Positions 18,754-29,416 of a stretch of DNA of 64,000 nt are shown in pieces. The notes under the pieces were generated by a model that saw nothing but the letters and a program-made list of their open reading frames with translations, was not told the DNA's origin and did not search any database. The stretch is taken from positions 682,001 to 746,000 of the forward strand of contig NC_009135.1 of NCBI RefSeq assembly GCF_000016125.1, in the 5' to 3' direction. Position 1 is the stretch's first letter. Each line of letters starts with the position of its first letter. Source of the stretch: Methanococcus maripaludis C5 (GTDB lineage: Archaea > AGJL01 > Methanococci > Methanococcales > Methanococcaceae). A program made the translations under genes and the position numbers.

Positions 18754-19194
18754 ATGGATGAAGTCCCAAAAGTAGTAGTTTTTAAATTGTCAAGCAATGA
18801 ATATTGTTTAAGAGTAACTGGCGTAAGAGAAGTTTTAAAATTACAAGACATTACATCAATTCCAAATACTCCTAGTTACATCGTTGGAGTTACGAATATT
18901 CGTGGAGAAATCATGCCAATCATCGATCTTAGAAAGAAATTAAATCTTTTTGAGGATGCAGGTGACGAAGATGACGAAAAGCTTGTAATGGTCGTAGAAA
19001 TCGATGGTGTACCAATTGGAATTTTAGTTGATTCCGTAAGTGATGTAATGCAAATTTCATCCGAACAGATTGAAGACATTGAAGGAATCAAGAAAAATGC
19101 AAGTGGCGAATACATAGAAGGTATTGCAAAAATAGGAAACAGATTAATAATTATTTTAGACATTAAAAACTTAATTGACCCACAAGAATTCTAA
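18754..19194 (+). CDS. cheW: Chemotaxis coupling protein CheW
   Basis: CheW links the receptor to the CheA kinase. The 146-residue protein has the typical CheW pattern: VVFKLSSNEYCLRVTGVREVLK, TPSYIVGVTNIRGEIMPIIDLR, then VEIDGVPIGILVDSVSDVM and a final IIILDIKNLI. It is the first chemotaxis gene in the operon, with GAGG upstream of the ATG and cheB 31 bases downstream. Confidence 0.93.
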   Translation: MDEVPKVVVFKLSSNEYCLRVTGVREVLKLQDITSIPNTPSYIVGVTNIRGEIMPIIDLRKKLNLFEDAGDEDDEKLVMVVEIDGVPIGILVDSVSDVMQISSEQIEDIEGIKKNASGEYIEGIAKIGNRLIIILDIKNLIDPQEF

Positions 19195-19225
19195 ATAAAA
19201 CAAATAACTATCAAAAAGTGAAAGC

Positions 19226-20326
19226 ATGAGTAAGATAAAGGTTCTAATCGTAGATGATTCAGCATTTATGAGAAAAGTTTTGGAAGACATATTGGGAGCA
19301 GATTCGGAAATTGAAGTTGTTGCTACTGCAAAAGATGGAAAAGAAGCAGTTGAACTCGCAAAAAAATTGGAACCAAATGTAATTACCATGGATGTTGAAA
19401 TGCCAATTATGAATGGAATCGATGCTACAAAACAGATTATGGAGTATAAACCTACACCCATACTCATGCTTTCAGCAATAACAAAACAGGGTTCTGAAGC
19501 CACATTAAAAGCACTAGAAAATGGTGCAGTTGATTTTATAGAAAAACCTTCAGGTTCTGTTTCACTCGACATTCGTACAGTTGGAGAAAAAATAATAAGT
19601 CAGGTAAAAGCGGCTTCAAAATCCACTGCAAGAATTAAATCAAATAAAATATTAGATAATGGCAAAAAAGAAGAAAAATCCAACGATAATAATCTAGAAA
19701 AATCCCTTGAAAAATTCTCCGGAATCAATCCCGAAAAATTAAATGGCATGGCAGTAATGATAGGTTCATCAACCGGTGGGCCACCCGTAGTTTCTGAAAT
19801 AATTTCAAATATTCCAAAAAATATGCCCCCGATATTTATAGTACAACACATGCCTCGAGGATTTACACGTGTTTTTGCTGAAAGAATGAATAATATTTCT
19901 TTGATTACAGTTAAAGAAGCAGAACATGGTGAACTTGTAAAACCAGATCATGCCTATGTTGCACCAGGAGATTCACAAATGTTACTCCAAAAACGGGGCG
20001 GAAATACATACATTTTAATTGATGAAAACATGCCCAAAATTCATGGAACCAAACCTACGGTAGATGTGACTGCAGAAAATGTAGCAAAACACTACGGTAA
20101 AAACACAATCGGTATAATTTTAACGGGAATTGGACGAGATGGTGCAAACGGACTTAAAATGCTTAAAAAAGCAGGTGGATATACAATTGCACAAAATCAA
20201 GAAACTTGTGTTATTTTTGGCATGCCCAAAACAGCAATTGAAATGAATGTAGTCGATAAGGTGATGGATCCAGTAAACATGCCCGAAGAAATCATTAAAT
20301 TTGCTAAAAAAATCGGGGGTCGATAA
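19226..20326 (+). CDS. cheB: Chemotaxis glutamate methylesterase/deamidase CheB
   Basis: CheB removes methyl groups from the receptor. Residues 1-120 form a receiver domain (VDDSAFMR, phosphoacceptor in ITMDVEMP, K in EKPSG). After a charged linker (about 130-170) comes the methylesterase domain, with Ser in MIGSSTGGPP, His in VQHMPRGF and Asp in GIGRDGANGL. The 366-residue length is normal. cheA begins one base after its stop, so translation is coupled. Confidence 0.94.
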   Translation: MSKIKVLIVDDSAFMRKVLEDILGADSEIEVVATAKDGKEAVELAKKLEPNVITMDVEMPIMNGIDATKQIMEYKPTPILMLSAITKQGSEATLKALENGAVDFIEKPSGSVSLDIRTVGEKIISQVKAASKSTARIKSNKILDNGKKEEKSNDNNLEKSLEKFSGINPEKLNGMAVMIGSSTGGPPVVSEIISNIPKNMPPIFIVQHMPRGFTRVFAERMNNISLITVKEAEHGELVKPDHAYVAPGDSQMLLQKRGGNTYILIDENMPKIHGTKPTVDVTAENVAKHYGKNTIGIILTGIGRDGANGLKMLKKAGGYTIAQNQETCVIFGMPKTAIEMNVVDKVMDPVNMPEEIIKFAKKIGGR

Positions 20327-20327
20327 T

Positions 20328-23090
20328 ATGGACGACATGGAACAATATAAAGAACTATTTATGACAGAAGCTGAAGAACATTTGCAATCATTAAATCAAA
20401 ACATGGTTGAACTCGAAAACTGTCCGGAAGATTCTGAAAGAATTATTAATATGATATTTAGGTCTGCACATACTTTAAAAGGGTCTGCAAGAACTCTTGG
20501 ATTTGAACATATATCTTCATTAACCCACCATATGGAAGATATTTTAGACTACATTCGTGATGGAAGAATAAAAATAAACCCCGAAATTGTAGATCTATTG
20601 TTTAAATGTCTTGATGCACTCGAAACAATGGTTTCGGAAGTTAGTGATGGGGAAAACACTACAAACGTGGATGTAAATACATTAGTTGAAACCATAAAAT
20701 CAGTTAAGACAAAATATCTATCTGGCGATTATTCCCCAGGTAGTTCTGTTGATGAAATATCCGCTGATGAAAAAAATGAGTTAGAACAGGAACCTGCCCA
20801 AAATTCAGATTTTAATGAGAGTTTAATAAAACTAACAGAAGAATCTACCAATATTGTTATCAAAGGTAACGTAAATGATACTGTTGAACGGCCTGAAAAT
20901 TTAGATGATATTTTAAATCAGATGCAAGAATCTGCTTCAGCACTTCAAACAATTCTTGAAGCGCTCGATTATTTAGAATTAAAAAATACTGTAAACAATA
21001 TTGCAGAACTTTCAAGTGCCATTTTAAACGAAAAAGTCAAGATAACAGATAATTCACTTTCAGTATTAAAATCATCCCTCTTGACCATGGAAAAAATTGC
21101 AAAAGTGGTAGAAAGTGGATCAAATCCGGGAGATGAATATTCCGAGTTAAATGAAAAAATTTTATCAGTTTTAGCAGATAATACTGAAGAAATAACTGCA
21201 GATAAAGAAATTATTTTAGATCATACAATATTTAATTTGGAAGAAGTTTCAGATGACTTGATTTCTGAAATTAATGAAAATAAAAAAATTTACCATGTAA
21301 AAGCAAAAGTGGTAGATGACTGCCTTTTAAAAGCGGTTCGTTTAACAATGGTTATTTCCGCCATTAAGAATATTGGAAGAATAATTTCATCAGTTCCTTC
21401 AGAAAGTGACCTTTTGTCAAGCGGCTCTGACGAAATAGATATTTTAATATCTGCCGATTCCGATGGAATGGATATTTCAGATTCCGTATGTGAAATGGAA
21501 TATGTTGTATCTGCACAGGTTAATTTCGAAGTTCTTGAAAATAACTCCCCTATTCAAGAACATGTTATTAAAAAACCAACTGCTCCAAAAACTGAAGATA
21601 CTTGTGAACAATACAAAATTGATATTAAAATTGATCCCGAATGTCTCTTAAAAGCTGTTAGGGCATACCTGGTTATTAAAGACCTGAAAGAAAAGGGAAT
21701 TATTTTAGAAACTGAACCTTCCGAAGAAAAAATACAAGAAGGAAACCTCGACGGAAATGGAGTTACTATCTACTACGATACTGACGAATCTGAGGAAGAC
21801 ATTAAGGAGATTATTTCTAAAACTCCCGAAATAACAAGCATTTCAATTGAAATGGTACATAAAAGTATTGAAATTCCAGAATTCGACCTGAAAAACAAAA
21901 ATACAACTGATGCAACTTCAAAAAAACAATCTGATAATTCAACATCTAAAAAATCACAGACTGTAAGGGTAAATATTGAAAAGCTCGACAAATTGATGAA
22001 TTTAGTTGGGGAAGTTGTAATAAACAGGGCGAATTTTACCCAGATTGCTACAAAGTACGATTTAAAAGAACTACATAATGCCGTTGGAAGACTTAATATG
22101 CTGGCAACAGAACTTCAAGAAGAAGTAATGGGTATGAGAATGATTCCTGTTGCATTTGTATTCAATCGTTTTCCAAGAACAGTAAGGGATACTGCAAAAG
22201 CATTGGGTAAAGAAATTGACTTTGAAATAGAAGGTTCTGAAATTGAACTTGATAGAACGGTGCTTGATGAACTTGCAGAACCCCTTACACATCTTATTCG
22301 AAACTCTCTTGATCATGGTATAGAACATGCTGATGAAAGAATAAAATTGGGAAAACCTGAAAAAGGAGTTTTAAAACTAATCGCGACGCGAAAAAGAGAT
22401 AGGGTAAATATTATAATCAAAGATGATGGTAAAGGAATAAATCCTGACGCCATGCGTGAAAAAGTAATTAAAAAAGGAATGTATACAAAAGAAGAAGCTG
22501 AAAAATTAACAGATAATGAAGCTGTTAATTTAATATTCCTCCCTGGATTTAGTACTGCTGAAGTGGTATCCGACGTTTCCGGAAGGGGCGTTGGAATGGA
22601 TGTCGTAAGGTCAAAAATAGAATCTCTTGGAGGAAGCGTATCCGTGCATTCTGAAGTTGGAAAAGGAACCGAAATAACATTACACCTTCCACTAACAATG
22701 GCCATCATACAGACCCTTTTAGTTAGATTAAAAGAACAGATCTATGCACTTCCATTAACAAGCGTTTTGGATGTTATATCTGTTGAAAAAGATCAGATTA
22801 AAAACCTAGAAGGTCAGGAAGCAATAATATACCGGGAACATATTCTTCCAGTAATATGGCTAAAAGATGCACTAAATACCTATGAAGTTTCTGAAACAGA
22901 AAACCTTTACGTCGTAGTTGTTGAAAAAAACAAAGGTAAAGTGGGAGTTATCCTTGATGAAGTTATTGGAAGAGACGAAATTGTTGTAAAACCACTTACA
23001 GGAATACTTAAAAACATTAATGGTCTTGCAGGAGCCACCATACTGGGAGACGGTCGTGTAGCATTGATATTAGATTTAAACAACATCTAG
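20328..23090 (+). CDS. cheA: Chemotaxis histidine kinase CheA
   Basis: CheA phosphorylates itself and passes the phosphate to CheY and CheB. Domains in the 920-residue protein: HPt (residues 1-105, His48 in [10 protein letters not shown]), a helical segment around 185-290, two related CheY-binding (P2-like) domains at about 325-405 and 430-511, a dimerisation helix (545-600, [11 protein letters not shown]), the ATPase with [12 protein letters not shown] and [14 protein letters not shown], and a C-terminal CheW-like domain. I start at ATG 20328, just after cheB. The two P2 copies make it longer than usual. Confidence 0.93.
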   Translation: MDDMEQYKELFMTEAEEHLQSLNQNMVELENCPEDSERIINMIFRSAHTLKGSARTLGFEHISSLTHHMEDILDYIRDGRIKINPEIVDLLFKCLDALETMVSEVSDGENTTNVDVNTLVETIKSVKTKYLSGDYSPGSSVDEISADEKNELEQEPAQNSDFNESLIKLTEESTNIVIKGNVNDTVERPENLDDILNQMQESASALQTILEALDYLELKNTVNNIAELSSAILNEKVKITDNSLSVLKSSLLTMEKIAKVVESGSNPGDEYSELNEKILSVLADNTEEITADKEIILDHTIFNLEEVSDDLISEINENKKIYHVKAKVVDDCLLKAVRLTMVISAIKNIGRIISSVPSESDLLSSGSDEIDILISADSDGMDISDSVCEMEYVVSAQVNFEVLENNSPIQEHVIKKPTAPKTEDTCEQYKIDIKIDPECLLKAVRAYLVIKDLKEKGIILETEPSEEKIQEGNLDGNGVTIYYDTDESEEDIKEIISKTPEITSISIEMVHKSIEIPEFDLKNKNTTDATSKKQSDNSTSKKSQTVRVNIEKLDKLMNLVGEVVINRANFTQIATKYDLKELHNAVGRLNMLATELQEEVMGMRMIPVAFVFNRFPRTVRDTAKALGKEIDFEIEGSEIELDRTVLDELAEPLTHLIRNSLDHGIEHADERIKLGKPEKGVLKLIATRKRDRVNIIIKDDGKGINPDAMREKVIKKGMYTKEEAEKLTDNEAVNLIFLPGFSTAEVVSDVSGRGVGMDVVRSKIESLGGSVSVHSEVGKGTEITLHLPLTMAIIQTLLVRLKEQIYALPLTSVLDVISVEKDQIKNLEGQEAIIYREHILPVIWLKDALNTYEVSETENLYVVVVEKNKGKVGVILDEVIGRDEIVVKPLTGILKNINGLAGATILGDGRVALILDLNNI

Positions 23091-23100
23091 GACGATTATC

Positions 23101-23565
23101 ATGGTTTTGAAGGTAAAAATGGGCGATATTGGGGTGGGTAAAAGCCCCGAATCAATTGAAACCCTTTTGGGATCGTGTGTAGCAATCATACTTTACGATA
23201 AAGGTAAAAAAATTGGTGGTCTTGCCCACGTAATGCTTCCAAAATCAAGAATGCAGAAAGAAAAAAATCCTGGAAAATATGTGGATACTGCGATTCCAGA
23301 ACTCATAACAAAGATTGTAAAAATGGGCGCACGAAAAGATAGATTGACAGTGAAACTTGCAGGTGGTGCTGCAATGTTTGGAAATAATTCAAATAATATT
23401 GATGTAGGTAAAAAAAATATAGAAGCTTCCAAAATTGAAATAAAAAAAATTGGTCTGAGGGTATCTTCAGAAGATCTTGGTGGCGATACAGGACGTACAA
23501 TAACATTATCCCTTAAAGATGGCAGCGTTATGGTTAGAAAAGGCAGTGAACTTAAAACTATATAA
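23101..23565 (+). CDS. cheD: Chemoreceptor glutamine deamidase CheD
   Basis: CheD deamidates receptor glutamines and, in CheC-containing organisms, binds CheC to stimulate CheY-P removal. The 154-residue protein has the catalytic Cys in [12 protein letters not shown], the His in GGLAHVMLP, and [10 protein letters not shown]. Two CheC proteins are encoded in the facing operon, so the CheC-CheD circuit is probably present. The mcp gene follows directly. Confidence 0.93.
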   Translation: MVLKVKMGDIGVGKSPESIETLLGSCVAIILYDKGKKIGGLAHVMLPKSRMQKEKNPGKYVDTAIPELITKIVKMGARKDRLTVKLAGGAAMFGNNSNNIDVGKKNIEASKIEIKKIGLRVSSEDLGGDTGRTITLSLKDGSVMVRKGSELKTI

Positions 23566-23581
23566 TGATACGGTGATGAGC

Positions 23582-24985
23582 ATGAATACACAAAAACCAT
23601 ATTCCCCAATATTAATTACTGCGGCTTTAACCTCCGCAATTATTTTTGTTAGTACATATTTTTTAAAAATGGCTTCAATGTATGATTTAAAGATATTATT
23701 CGTGTTACTTATAATTTCAGCAGCTATTTCGACTGCAGTAGGATATAATATACTTAAAAAAACATGTTTTGATGGACTAGATGCATTTATGGAATCTTCT
23801 TCAAAAATAATGGGAAAAGAATTTGATCATTGTGATGAAGAGATGTTTAAAACTGTGATATCTGATTTTGAAAGACTAAAAAAAGATGATGATGCATTAA
23901 ATATATATAAAAAGGAAGTTTCCAAGACATTTTCAGAACTCCATAAAATATTTAAAAGTCTGGAAAATTGTGATTTTACCGTTAGGGCAGATACAAACAG
24001 AAAACATAACGAACTACAAGTAACAACAAATAATGCAATTGAAAATGTTGCAACAATGATAACTGACCTTAAAAAACAGATTGAATATTTAAACAACGAA
24101 CTTTCAAAAGCGAAAGAAGACCTAATACGGGCAGAAGAAACTTCTGAACAAGTTGCAGATGCAGCAAGTCAGGTTGCAAGTGCTGCTGCAGACCAGTCTG
24201 CAAAATTACAGGAGGCATCAGACCAACTCGAAGCAACCTATGGCGTTGCAAAAGAAGTTTACGGTGCAGCAGAAGAAACTGTCAAATCTGCGGAAGAAAT
24301 CAGCGAAAACTCTGAAAATGGGGTTAAAAAAGTTGAAAATGCAATCACAAGAATGCAGTCAATAACAAATGTAATCGATGAGTTAGGAAAAGCAATCCAA
24401 ATGCTCGGGGATGATGGTAAAAAGATCAACGACGTTACAGGATTAATTAAAGATATTGCAGAACAGACTGGACTCTTAGCATTAAATGCTTCAATTGAAG
24501 CTGCACGTGCGGGAGAAGCTGGAAAAGGGTTTGCAGTTGTTGCAAGTGAAATTAAAGCGCTTGCAGAAGAAATTAAAAAATCCGTTGAAGATATCAATCA
24601 TACAATCGACGGCGTAAATCGAAGAATTGAAGATACAATGGACCTTGGATTAAAAGGAAAAGATGAAGTCGATAAAGGGGTAATTGCAATCGACGAAGTA
24701 AATGATGCACTCTTAAGAATTAAAGAAAGCGTTAATGGTGCAGCAGATAAAATAAACGGAATTAAACAGGGTGCACAAAATGCTGCCGATAATACTGAAG
24801 GTGCTTTAAAGAATGCGCAGGATATTGCATCGATCTCAGAAGAGTTTGCAGCTACTGCGGAAGAAGTTACTGCATCTGCGGAAGAACAGAGTAGAATAAT
24901 GAACGAAATAGATAATTATATAGAAGAAATAACTCTAGCTTCTGAAAAAATATCCAAGGATGTTAGCGCATTTAAAACAAAATAA
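23582..24985 (+). CDS. Methyl-accepting chemotaxis protein with a minimal extracellular loop
   Basis: The 467-residue receptor has two membrane helices near the N-terminus (about residues 10-27 and 37-55) joined by under ten residues, so there is no extracellular sensor domain. A HAMP-like and coiled-coil region follows, then the signalling tip [34 protein letters not shown] and methylation helices rich in Glu and Ala. It probably senses a cytoplasmic or membrane state. ATG 23582 is chosen because GGTG at 23572-23575 is six bases upstream. Confidence 0.88.
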   Translation: MNTQKPYSPILITAALTSAIIFVSTYFLKMASMYDLKILFVLLIISAAISTAVGYNILKKTCFDGLDAFMESSSKIMGKEFDHCDEEMFKTVISDFERLKKDDDALNIYKKEVSKTFSELHKIFKSLENCDFTVRADTNRKHNELQVTTNNAIENVATMITDLKKQIEYLNNELSKAKEDLIRAEETSEQVADAASQVASAAADQSAKLQEASDQLEATYGVAKEVYGAAEETVKSAEEISENSENGVKKVENAITRMQSITNVIDELGKAIQMLGDDGKKINDVTGLIKDIAEQTGLLALNASIEAARAGEAGKGFAVVASEIKALAEEIKKSVEDINHTIDGVNRRIEDTMDLGLKGKDEVDKGVIAIDEVNDALLRIKESVNGAADKINGIKQGAQNAADNTEGALKNAQDIASISEEFAATAEEVTASAEEQSRIMNEIDNYIEEITLASEKISKDVSAFKTK

Positions 24986-25002
24986 TAAAAAAATACTACT
25001 AA

Positions 25003-25815
25003 TTAATCTATTTTTAATTTTTGATATATTCGTTCCCTGTGATTCGAAGGTTTGAATGCATTTCTCGAATCTCCGTGGAGCATTTCTGTTTTTCCCAAAA
25101 TTAAGTACCCATCATCAATCAATGCATTGTGAAATTTCATAAATAATTTTTCCTGAATGTTCTTATCAAAATAAATTATCACATTCCTGCAAAGAACCAT
25201 GTTCATACTTGACATCGGGCCTTCCTTAATTAAATCATGTTTTCTAAATTGAACCATTCTTTTTATTTCATTTTTGATTTGGTATTCATTATTGTTCAAC
25301 TTATCAAAATATTTTTCAATCGTGTTTGCATCCATGTTTTTCAATTGTTTCGATATATAACTTCCTTCTTTTGCTTTTTCCAAAATTTCTTTGTCGAGGT
25401 CTGTTGCGGTGATTGAAACCCTCAAAAATTTTTTGTTATGTTTTTCCATTAATTCTTTTAGTATTACCGCCAGCCCATAAGGTTCTTCACCCGAAGAACA
25501 TCCTGCACTCCATATTCGAATAGTTCTAATCTTTTTATCGAGTACCATTTTTTCAAAAATATTCCTAAGTTCGTTGTATACCGTCTTATCCCTCCAAAAT
25601 TCGGTTACGTTAACCGTAAGTGTATTTTCGAGCTTTTCATATTCTGAAGGGTTTTTTGTAAGATATTCATAGTATTCACCAAAATCCTTGCATTTACACA
25701 ATCGCATCCTCACAGAAACTCGCCTTAAAATGTAAGTATCTTTATACTGGTCCACCTGTATTTTTAATTTAGTCCCAATATCTCGTTTAATTTTCTTAAA
25801 ATAAATGTCTTCCAT
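25003..25815 (-). CDS. cheR: Chemotaxis methyltransferase CheR
   Basis: CheR methylates receptor glutamates using S-adenosylmethionine. The 270-residue protein has the helical N-terminal domain and the SAM domain with IWSAGCSSGEEPYGLA (about residues 108-123), ITATDLD and LCRNVIIYFDK. GGTGATTTTGAA stands before ATG 25815; the longer reading from 25908 adds 31 hydrophobic residues and overlaps the CheC gene, so I reject it. It is convergent with mcp. Confidence 0.93.
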   Translation of the reverse strand: MEDIYFKKIKRDIGTKLKIQVDQYKDTYILRRVSVRMRLCKCKDFGEYYEYLTKNPSEYEKLENTLTVNVTEFWRDKTVYNELRNIFEKMVLDKKIRTIRIWSAGCSSGEEPYGLAVILKELMEKHNKKFLRVSITATDLDKEILEKAKEGSYISKQLKNMDANTIEKYFDKLNNNEYQIKNEIKRMVQFRKHDLIKEGPMSSMNMVLCRNVIIYFDKNIQEKLFMKFHNALIDDGYLILGKTEMLHGDSRNAFKPSNHRERIYQKLKID

Positions 25816-25870
25816 TTCAAAATCACCTTGTAAAAAAATAAAAAACAAAATTAAAAAGTTAAGTAAATAT

Positions 25871-26479
25871 TTATAAATTATCAAGGTTTTGGAGTTTTTC
25901 AGGATCAATTAATACGAAAATATTACTTTTGATTGGAAATCGTCCAACAATGTCGATTTTATTATCAAAAACCAGCGCATTGTCAATCCCTTTGTCAGCC
26001 ATATCTAATACCAAAGATTCAACAATATTAAATCCACTATCTTTGGTAAATTCCGGAGTTGTGATATTTATTTCGCTTTTTAATGCATTTGCAAAAACAT
26101 TTAAAAATGAAGCTAATACAACATTTGCAACTTCATTTAGTACGGATTCCTCAATTTCTGAATATTCTGGAAGTTCAGCCTTATTAACTAATCCATCCCA
26201 AACAAAATCGAGTAGTAATAGCTTTTCTAATTTTACGGAATCTTCCTCGTTGATCATAAGAACGGCAGTTCCTGAAAGAGGTCCGTCAAAATTTATTTTT
26301 ACTACCTTACACGTTTCATCGTCAAATTGTTCAGGAATGTATTCAATAGGGACAAAACGAAGGCCCGTAAAATAAATATCGGTATTTTCTCCAGTAAGTC
26401 CCGTAAATGCATTAGCAGTATTTTCTGCTGCGTCTTTTCCAATATCGACCAATTTATTTATTGTATCTATCACTCCCAA
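25871..26479 (-). CDS. cheC: CheC-type CheY-P phosphatase (distal copy)
   Basis: CheC proteins dephosphorylate CheY-P. This 202-residue copy has one complete active-site motif, S-x3-E-x2-N-x22-P, in SVLNEVANVV through TTP. The first half (LVDIGKDAAENTANAF) is a degenerate copy of the same helix without the Glu and Asn pair. It is the second of two tandem CheC genes, 18 bases after the first, and cheR follows. Confidence 0.85.
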   Translation of the reverse strand: MGVIDTINKLVDIGKDAAENTANAFTGLTGENTDIYFTGLRFVPIEYIPEQFDDETCKVVKINFDGPLSGTAVLMINEEDSVKLEKLLLLDFVWDGLVNKAELPEYSEIEESVLNEVANVVLASFLNVFANALKSEINITTPEFTKDSGFNIVESLVLDMADKGIDNALVFDNKIDIVGRFPIKSNIFVLIDPEKLQNLDNL

Positions 26480-26497
26480 TGTAACACCGCATCCATA

Positions 26498-27187
26498 CTA
26501 ATTTAGTTTTTCGAATAATTTATCAGTAGATTCTGGGTTCATAACTATAAAAACCTCAAAACCGGAACCTATTCCATGAGAAAATAGTTCTGACTTAAAA
26601 GTAAATAATGTATCTGTAGAATCGATCTTATGATTTTTTAATTCTTCATCGATCAGATTTGTTAATTTTCCAGTACCAAAATCAGGAGGGGTCATGTTAA
26701 GTGACGTATTCATGAAGTTTGCAATTGTATCCACAAAAGCAGAAATTAAAAGATTACATGTTTCGTTTATTGCAGAAACCCGCATTTCACCAAATACCTC
26801 ATCGGAATTTTCTTCCATGCCCATTCCTATAAGCATTGAATCCGCCATACTTATTGCAGATTCTTCAGAAAAAAGTAAAACTCCAGTTCCGGAAACATCG
26901 CCATTAAAATTTATTTTGGTAAAAACGCTATTTTCATTATCATTGGCCATATTTTTAAAATCTTGTGCTGAGTTAAGTTCTATTTTAAAAACTTTAACTT
27001 CAACACTGTCCCCACTCATTTCTTGAACAAAATTTGCTGCTTTTTCTGCAGCAGTTTTTCCAATATTTTCAAAAGCCGCAATATTCTTCATGTCATAATT
27101 ATTTTCAACAACCATTGTTTCCACGCCCGCTTCTTCATCTACAATAACTTCAAGAAGTTCTTTCCACTCTTTTTCGGAAAACCCCAT
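26498..27187 (-). CDS. cheC: CheC-type CheY-P phosphatase (proximal copy)
   Basis: The 229-residue protein carries one complete CheC motif, S-x3-E-x2-N-x22-P, in SAINETCNLL through MTPP (about residues 127-157). The N-terminal repeat (AAFENIGKTAAEKAANF) lacks the catalytic pair. An N-terminal extension of about 45 acidic residues (KEWKELLEVIVDEEAGVE) is absent from the distal copy. It lies 14 bases downstream of cheY, so both CheC proteins and their substrate are co-expressed. Confidence 0.85.
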   Translation of the reverse strand: MGFSEKEWKELLEVIVDEEAGVETMVVENNYDMKNIAAFENIGKTAAEKAANFVQEMSGDSVEVKVFKIELNSAQDFKNMANDNENSVFTKINFNGDVSGTGVLLFSEESAISMADSMLIGMGMEENSDEVFGEMRVSAINETCNLLISAFVDTIANFMNTSLNMTPPDFGTGKLTNLIDEELKNHKIDSTDTLFTFKSELFSHGIGSGFEVFIVMNPESTDKLFEKLN

Positions 27188-27201
27188 TATAAAACCCCTA
27201 A

Positions 27202-27573
27202 TTATGGAAACAATTTGTTAAATTGTTCTAAGATTTTTGGTGCTTGGAAAGGTTTTACGATATAACCATCCGCTCCAGCATTTACAGCGTCGATCATTTT
27301 TTGTTCCTGATCTACCGAAGTACACATTACAATTTTAATTTCTGGAAATTTTTCTTTTATTGTTTTTGTTGCAGTTATTCCGTCAACTTCGGGCATTACA
27401 ATATCCATACTGATTAAATCAGGTTGTAATTCTTCTGCCATTTTAATTGCTTCTGCACCGTTAGAAGCTTCACCCACAACAACATATTTGTTTGTTGGTG
27501 AAAGAATTCGCTTTAAGATATTCCTCATAAACGCAGAATCGTCTACGATCATCGTTTTTACAATATTTGCCAT
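27202..27573 (-). CDS. cheY: Chemotaxis response regulator CheY
   Basis: The 123-residue single receiver domain has the acid pair in MIVDDSAFMR, the phosphoacceptor Asp in SMDIVMP, the switch Thr/Ser in MCTSVD and Lys in VKPFQAP. In archaea CheY-P acts through CheF on the archaellum motor; cheF is the gene upstream. The order cheF-cheY-cheC-cheC-cheR on the minus strand forms one operon. Confidence 0.95.
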   Translation of the reverse strand: MANIVKTMIVDDSAFMRNILKRILSPTNKYVVVGEASNGAEAIKMAEELQPDLISMDIVMPEVDGITATKTIKEKFPEIKIVMCTSVDQEQKMIDAVNAGADGYIVKPFQAPKILEQFNKLFP

Positions 27574-27657
27574 TATTACACCTCAATAAGTAAAAATAAG
27601 TTAAATTTATTTTTAGAATACTAGTATTTTAATTTTTTATGTAGGTAGTTTGTAATT

Positions 27658-28704
27658 TTAGAAATTTGTAATTATAAAGTTTGTAACAGCCCGTCCTTTT
27701 TCCGTAAGATCTGTTTCTTTCCTAATTCTTACAAGATCTAAAAATCCTCGATCTATTAAGTTTTCAAGCACTTTTTCCACTTCATCGATACCCATGCCCA
27801 TCATTCCGGGGAGTTCGAGGGATGTAATTCCGGTATACATTGCAGCCAAAATTTCCTGCTCTTCGGGAGCTAGCTTATCAACTTCATTCTTTAACTTATC
27901 TCCACTCCAACTTTCAACTGCAATTTCAGAATCAAGTTCAGCATCAGATTTTGGAAGTAAACTTTTGATTACATTATGATACTTCGTTAGTTTTGAAATG
28001 TACCTTAAAACATAGAGTAATTTGGTTGAAGGAATGTGTATGTAGGAGTTCACAGTTTCTCCACCCCGCAATTGCTTTATTTCCAATACTTCCTTATCTT
28101 CATCATCGATTTTTTTCTTTTCGAGAGATACTGATTCCATATTGGTAAATAAATCGTAAACTTTAGGTTTTTCGCCAGAAGTGACTGCGACTGCAAGAAC
28201 CAATTCTTCAATAACAGAAACTCCCCTTTTAACAGGCTTTTTGGCATAAACAAGATATCCGTCTTCCCATTCAGAAGATACATCAACAGAACCGCCTACG
28301 ATTCTTGCATACTGTAATTTTATTTCTTTTTTATTTAAGAACTGTTGAAATACTTTTTTCAAAAATGCATTTATCGTAGGTTCTCCATAAATGGAAGCTT
28401 CTGGTGCAAATCCTATACTGTATTTATCTTCATCGGGAGGGCTTAGTCTAAAAGAGCCATACGTTGAAATATCATCTAAATTGTTTTTTGCGATTTCTAA
28501 GGCTTTTCTTGGAAGTTCAAGCCCAATATCATCAACATGCTCAAAAGCGACAGTGATAGTTTTGTTATCAAAAATAAACTCCAAATAATCCTCATATAAT
28601 TCTATTTTCAACTTTCTCCATTTTGTAAATGGATCTCTTAATGTATAGGGTGTTACAATAATACCCTTGCCCTCAAATACTGCTACTTTTTTAGATTTCG
28701 CCAT
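27658..28704 (-). CDS. cheF: Archaeal taxis adaptor CheF (DUF439)
   Basis: CheF connects CheY to the archaellum motor and is specific to archaea. The 348-residue protein fits DUF439: VFEGKGIIVTPYTLRDPFTKWRKLKIELYEDYLEF at the start, a central beta-rich part, and a C-terminal winged-helix-like domain (TGITSLELPGMMGMGIDEVEKVLENLIDRGFL). It heads the leftward che operon, 84 bases before cheY. The archaellum genes are not in the window. Confidence 0.85.
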   Translation of the reverse strand: MAKSKKVAVFEGKGIIVTPYTLRDPFTKWRKLKIELYEDYLEFIFDNKTITVAFEHVDDIGLELPRKALEIAKNNLDDISTYGSFRLSPPDEDKYSIGFAPEASIYGEPTINAFLKKVFQQFLNKKEIKLQYARIVGGSVDVSSEWEDGYLVYAKKPVKRGVSVIEELVLAVAVTSGEKPKVYDLFTNMESVSLEKKKIDDEDKEVLEIKQLRGGETVNSYIHIPSTKLLYVLRYISKLTKYHNVIKSLLPKSDAELDSEIAVESWSGDKLKNEVDKLAPEEQEILAAMYTGITSLELPGMMGMGIDEVEKVLENLIDRGFLDLVRIRKETDLTEKGRAVTNFIITNF

Positions 28705-28913
28705 TACTACACCTTTTAAATTAAAGTTATTAGATTATAGTATTTTTATAATTTAAACCTTTAGTTTTATCCATAATTTTTTAATATGGAATATGAAATT
28801 AAATAATATTAAATTAAACATAATAAAATATTCAAAATTATGGGCATAAGGACATAAAAATTCAAAAATAAAATAGTAATCGATAAGAGTAATAATATAA
28901 CGAGATAAAAATA

Positions 28914-29411
28914 ATGATTTCAGTAGCTACTGCAGAATGCTTTACTCATGGAAAAATCGGGATTAAAATCCATAAAATGGCCTGTGGATACAGAGAACTT
29001 GAAAAAGATCCAAATTATGGCATAATTAATGGAAATGTATTTGTAATGGCTTCAATGTTCTTACCTTCAAAAAAAGGAATTGAGTCAATTCTAAATGTTA
29101 AACTTCCAGAACCCGACTACGTTTTTAAATATTCAAAAGCATATACTCAAGAAAACGATATTTTGGTAGCTAAAATGGTTGCAAATGCACTTAAAAATAA
29201 GTTAAAGTGTAATATTGCAATTTCAAGTACTGCTGGAGTCGGAAAGGGTGCTGTGTGCATATTAACTGATAATAATGAATATGTTTTCACGTCTGATGTT
29301 TATGGAGATTTGATAAAAGGGGAAAATATATTAAAACGGCAAACAAATGGTTTAAATAAATCATTTGATACATTTGTTGAAATTTTGAAAAAAGAATATG
29401 GCTTAAAGTGA
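28914..29411 (+). CDS. UPF0254 family protein
   Basis: The 165-residue protein opens MISVATAECFTHGKIG, the signature I recall for UPF0254, a methanogen family without known function. A glycine-rich region SSTAGVGKGAVCILT stands at about residues 102-116. Three conserved-looking cysteines are present. It is probably co-transcribed with aroE, whose start lies within ten bases. The 209 bases before it are AT-rich with no other recognisable element. Confidence 0.7.
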   Translation: MISVATAECFTHGKIGIKIHKMACGYRELEKDPNYGIINGNVFVMASMFLPSKKGIESILNVKLPEPDYVFKYSKAYTQENDILVAKMVANALKNKLKCNIAISSTAGVGKGAVCILTDNNEYVFTSDVYGDLIKGENILKRQTNGLNKSFDTFVEILKKEYGLK

Positions 29412-29416
29412 TTATC

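Noticed and set aside
23519-23581. Longer N-terminus for the chemoreceptor, overlapping cheD
   Set aside because: The GGTG site at 23572 and the hydrophobic N-terminus point to ATG 23582; the extension is cheD coding sequence read in another frame.
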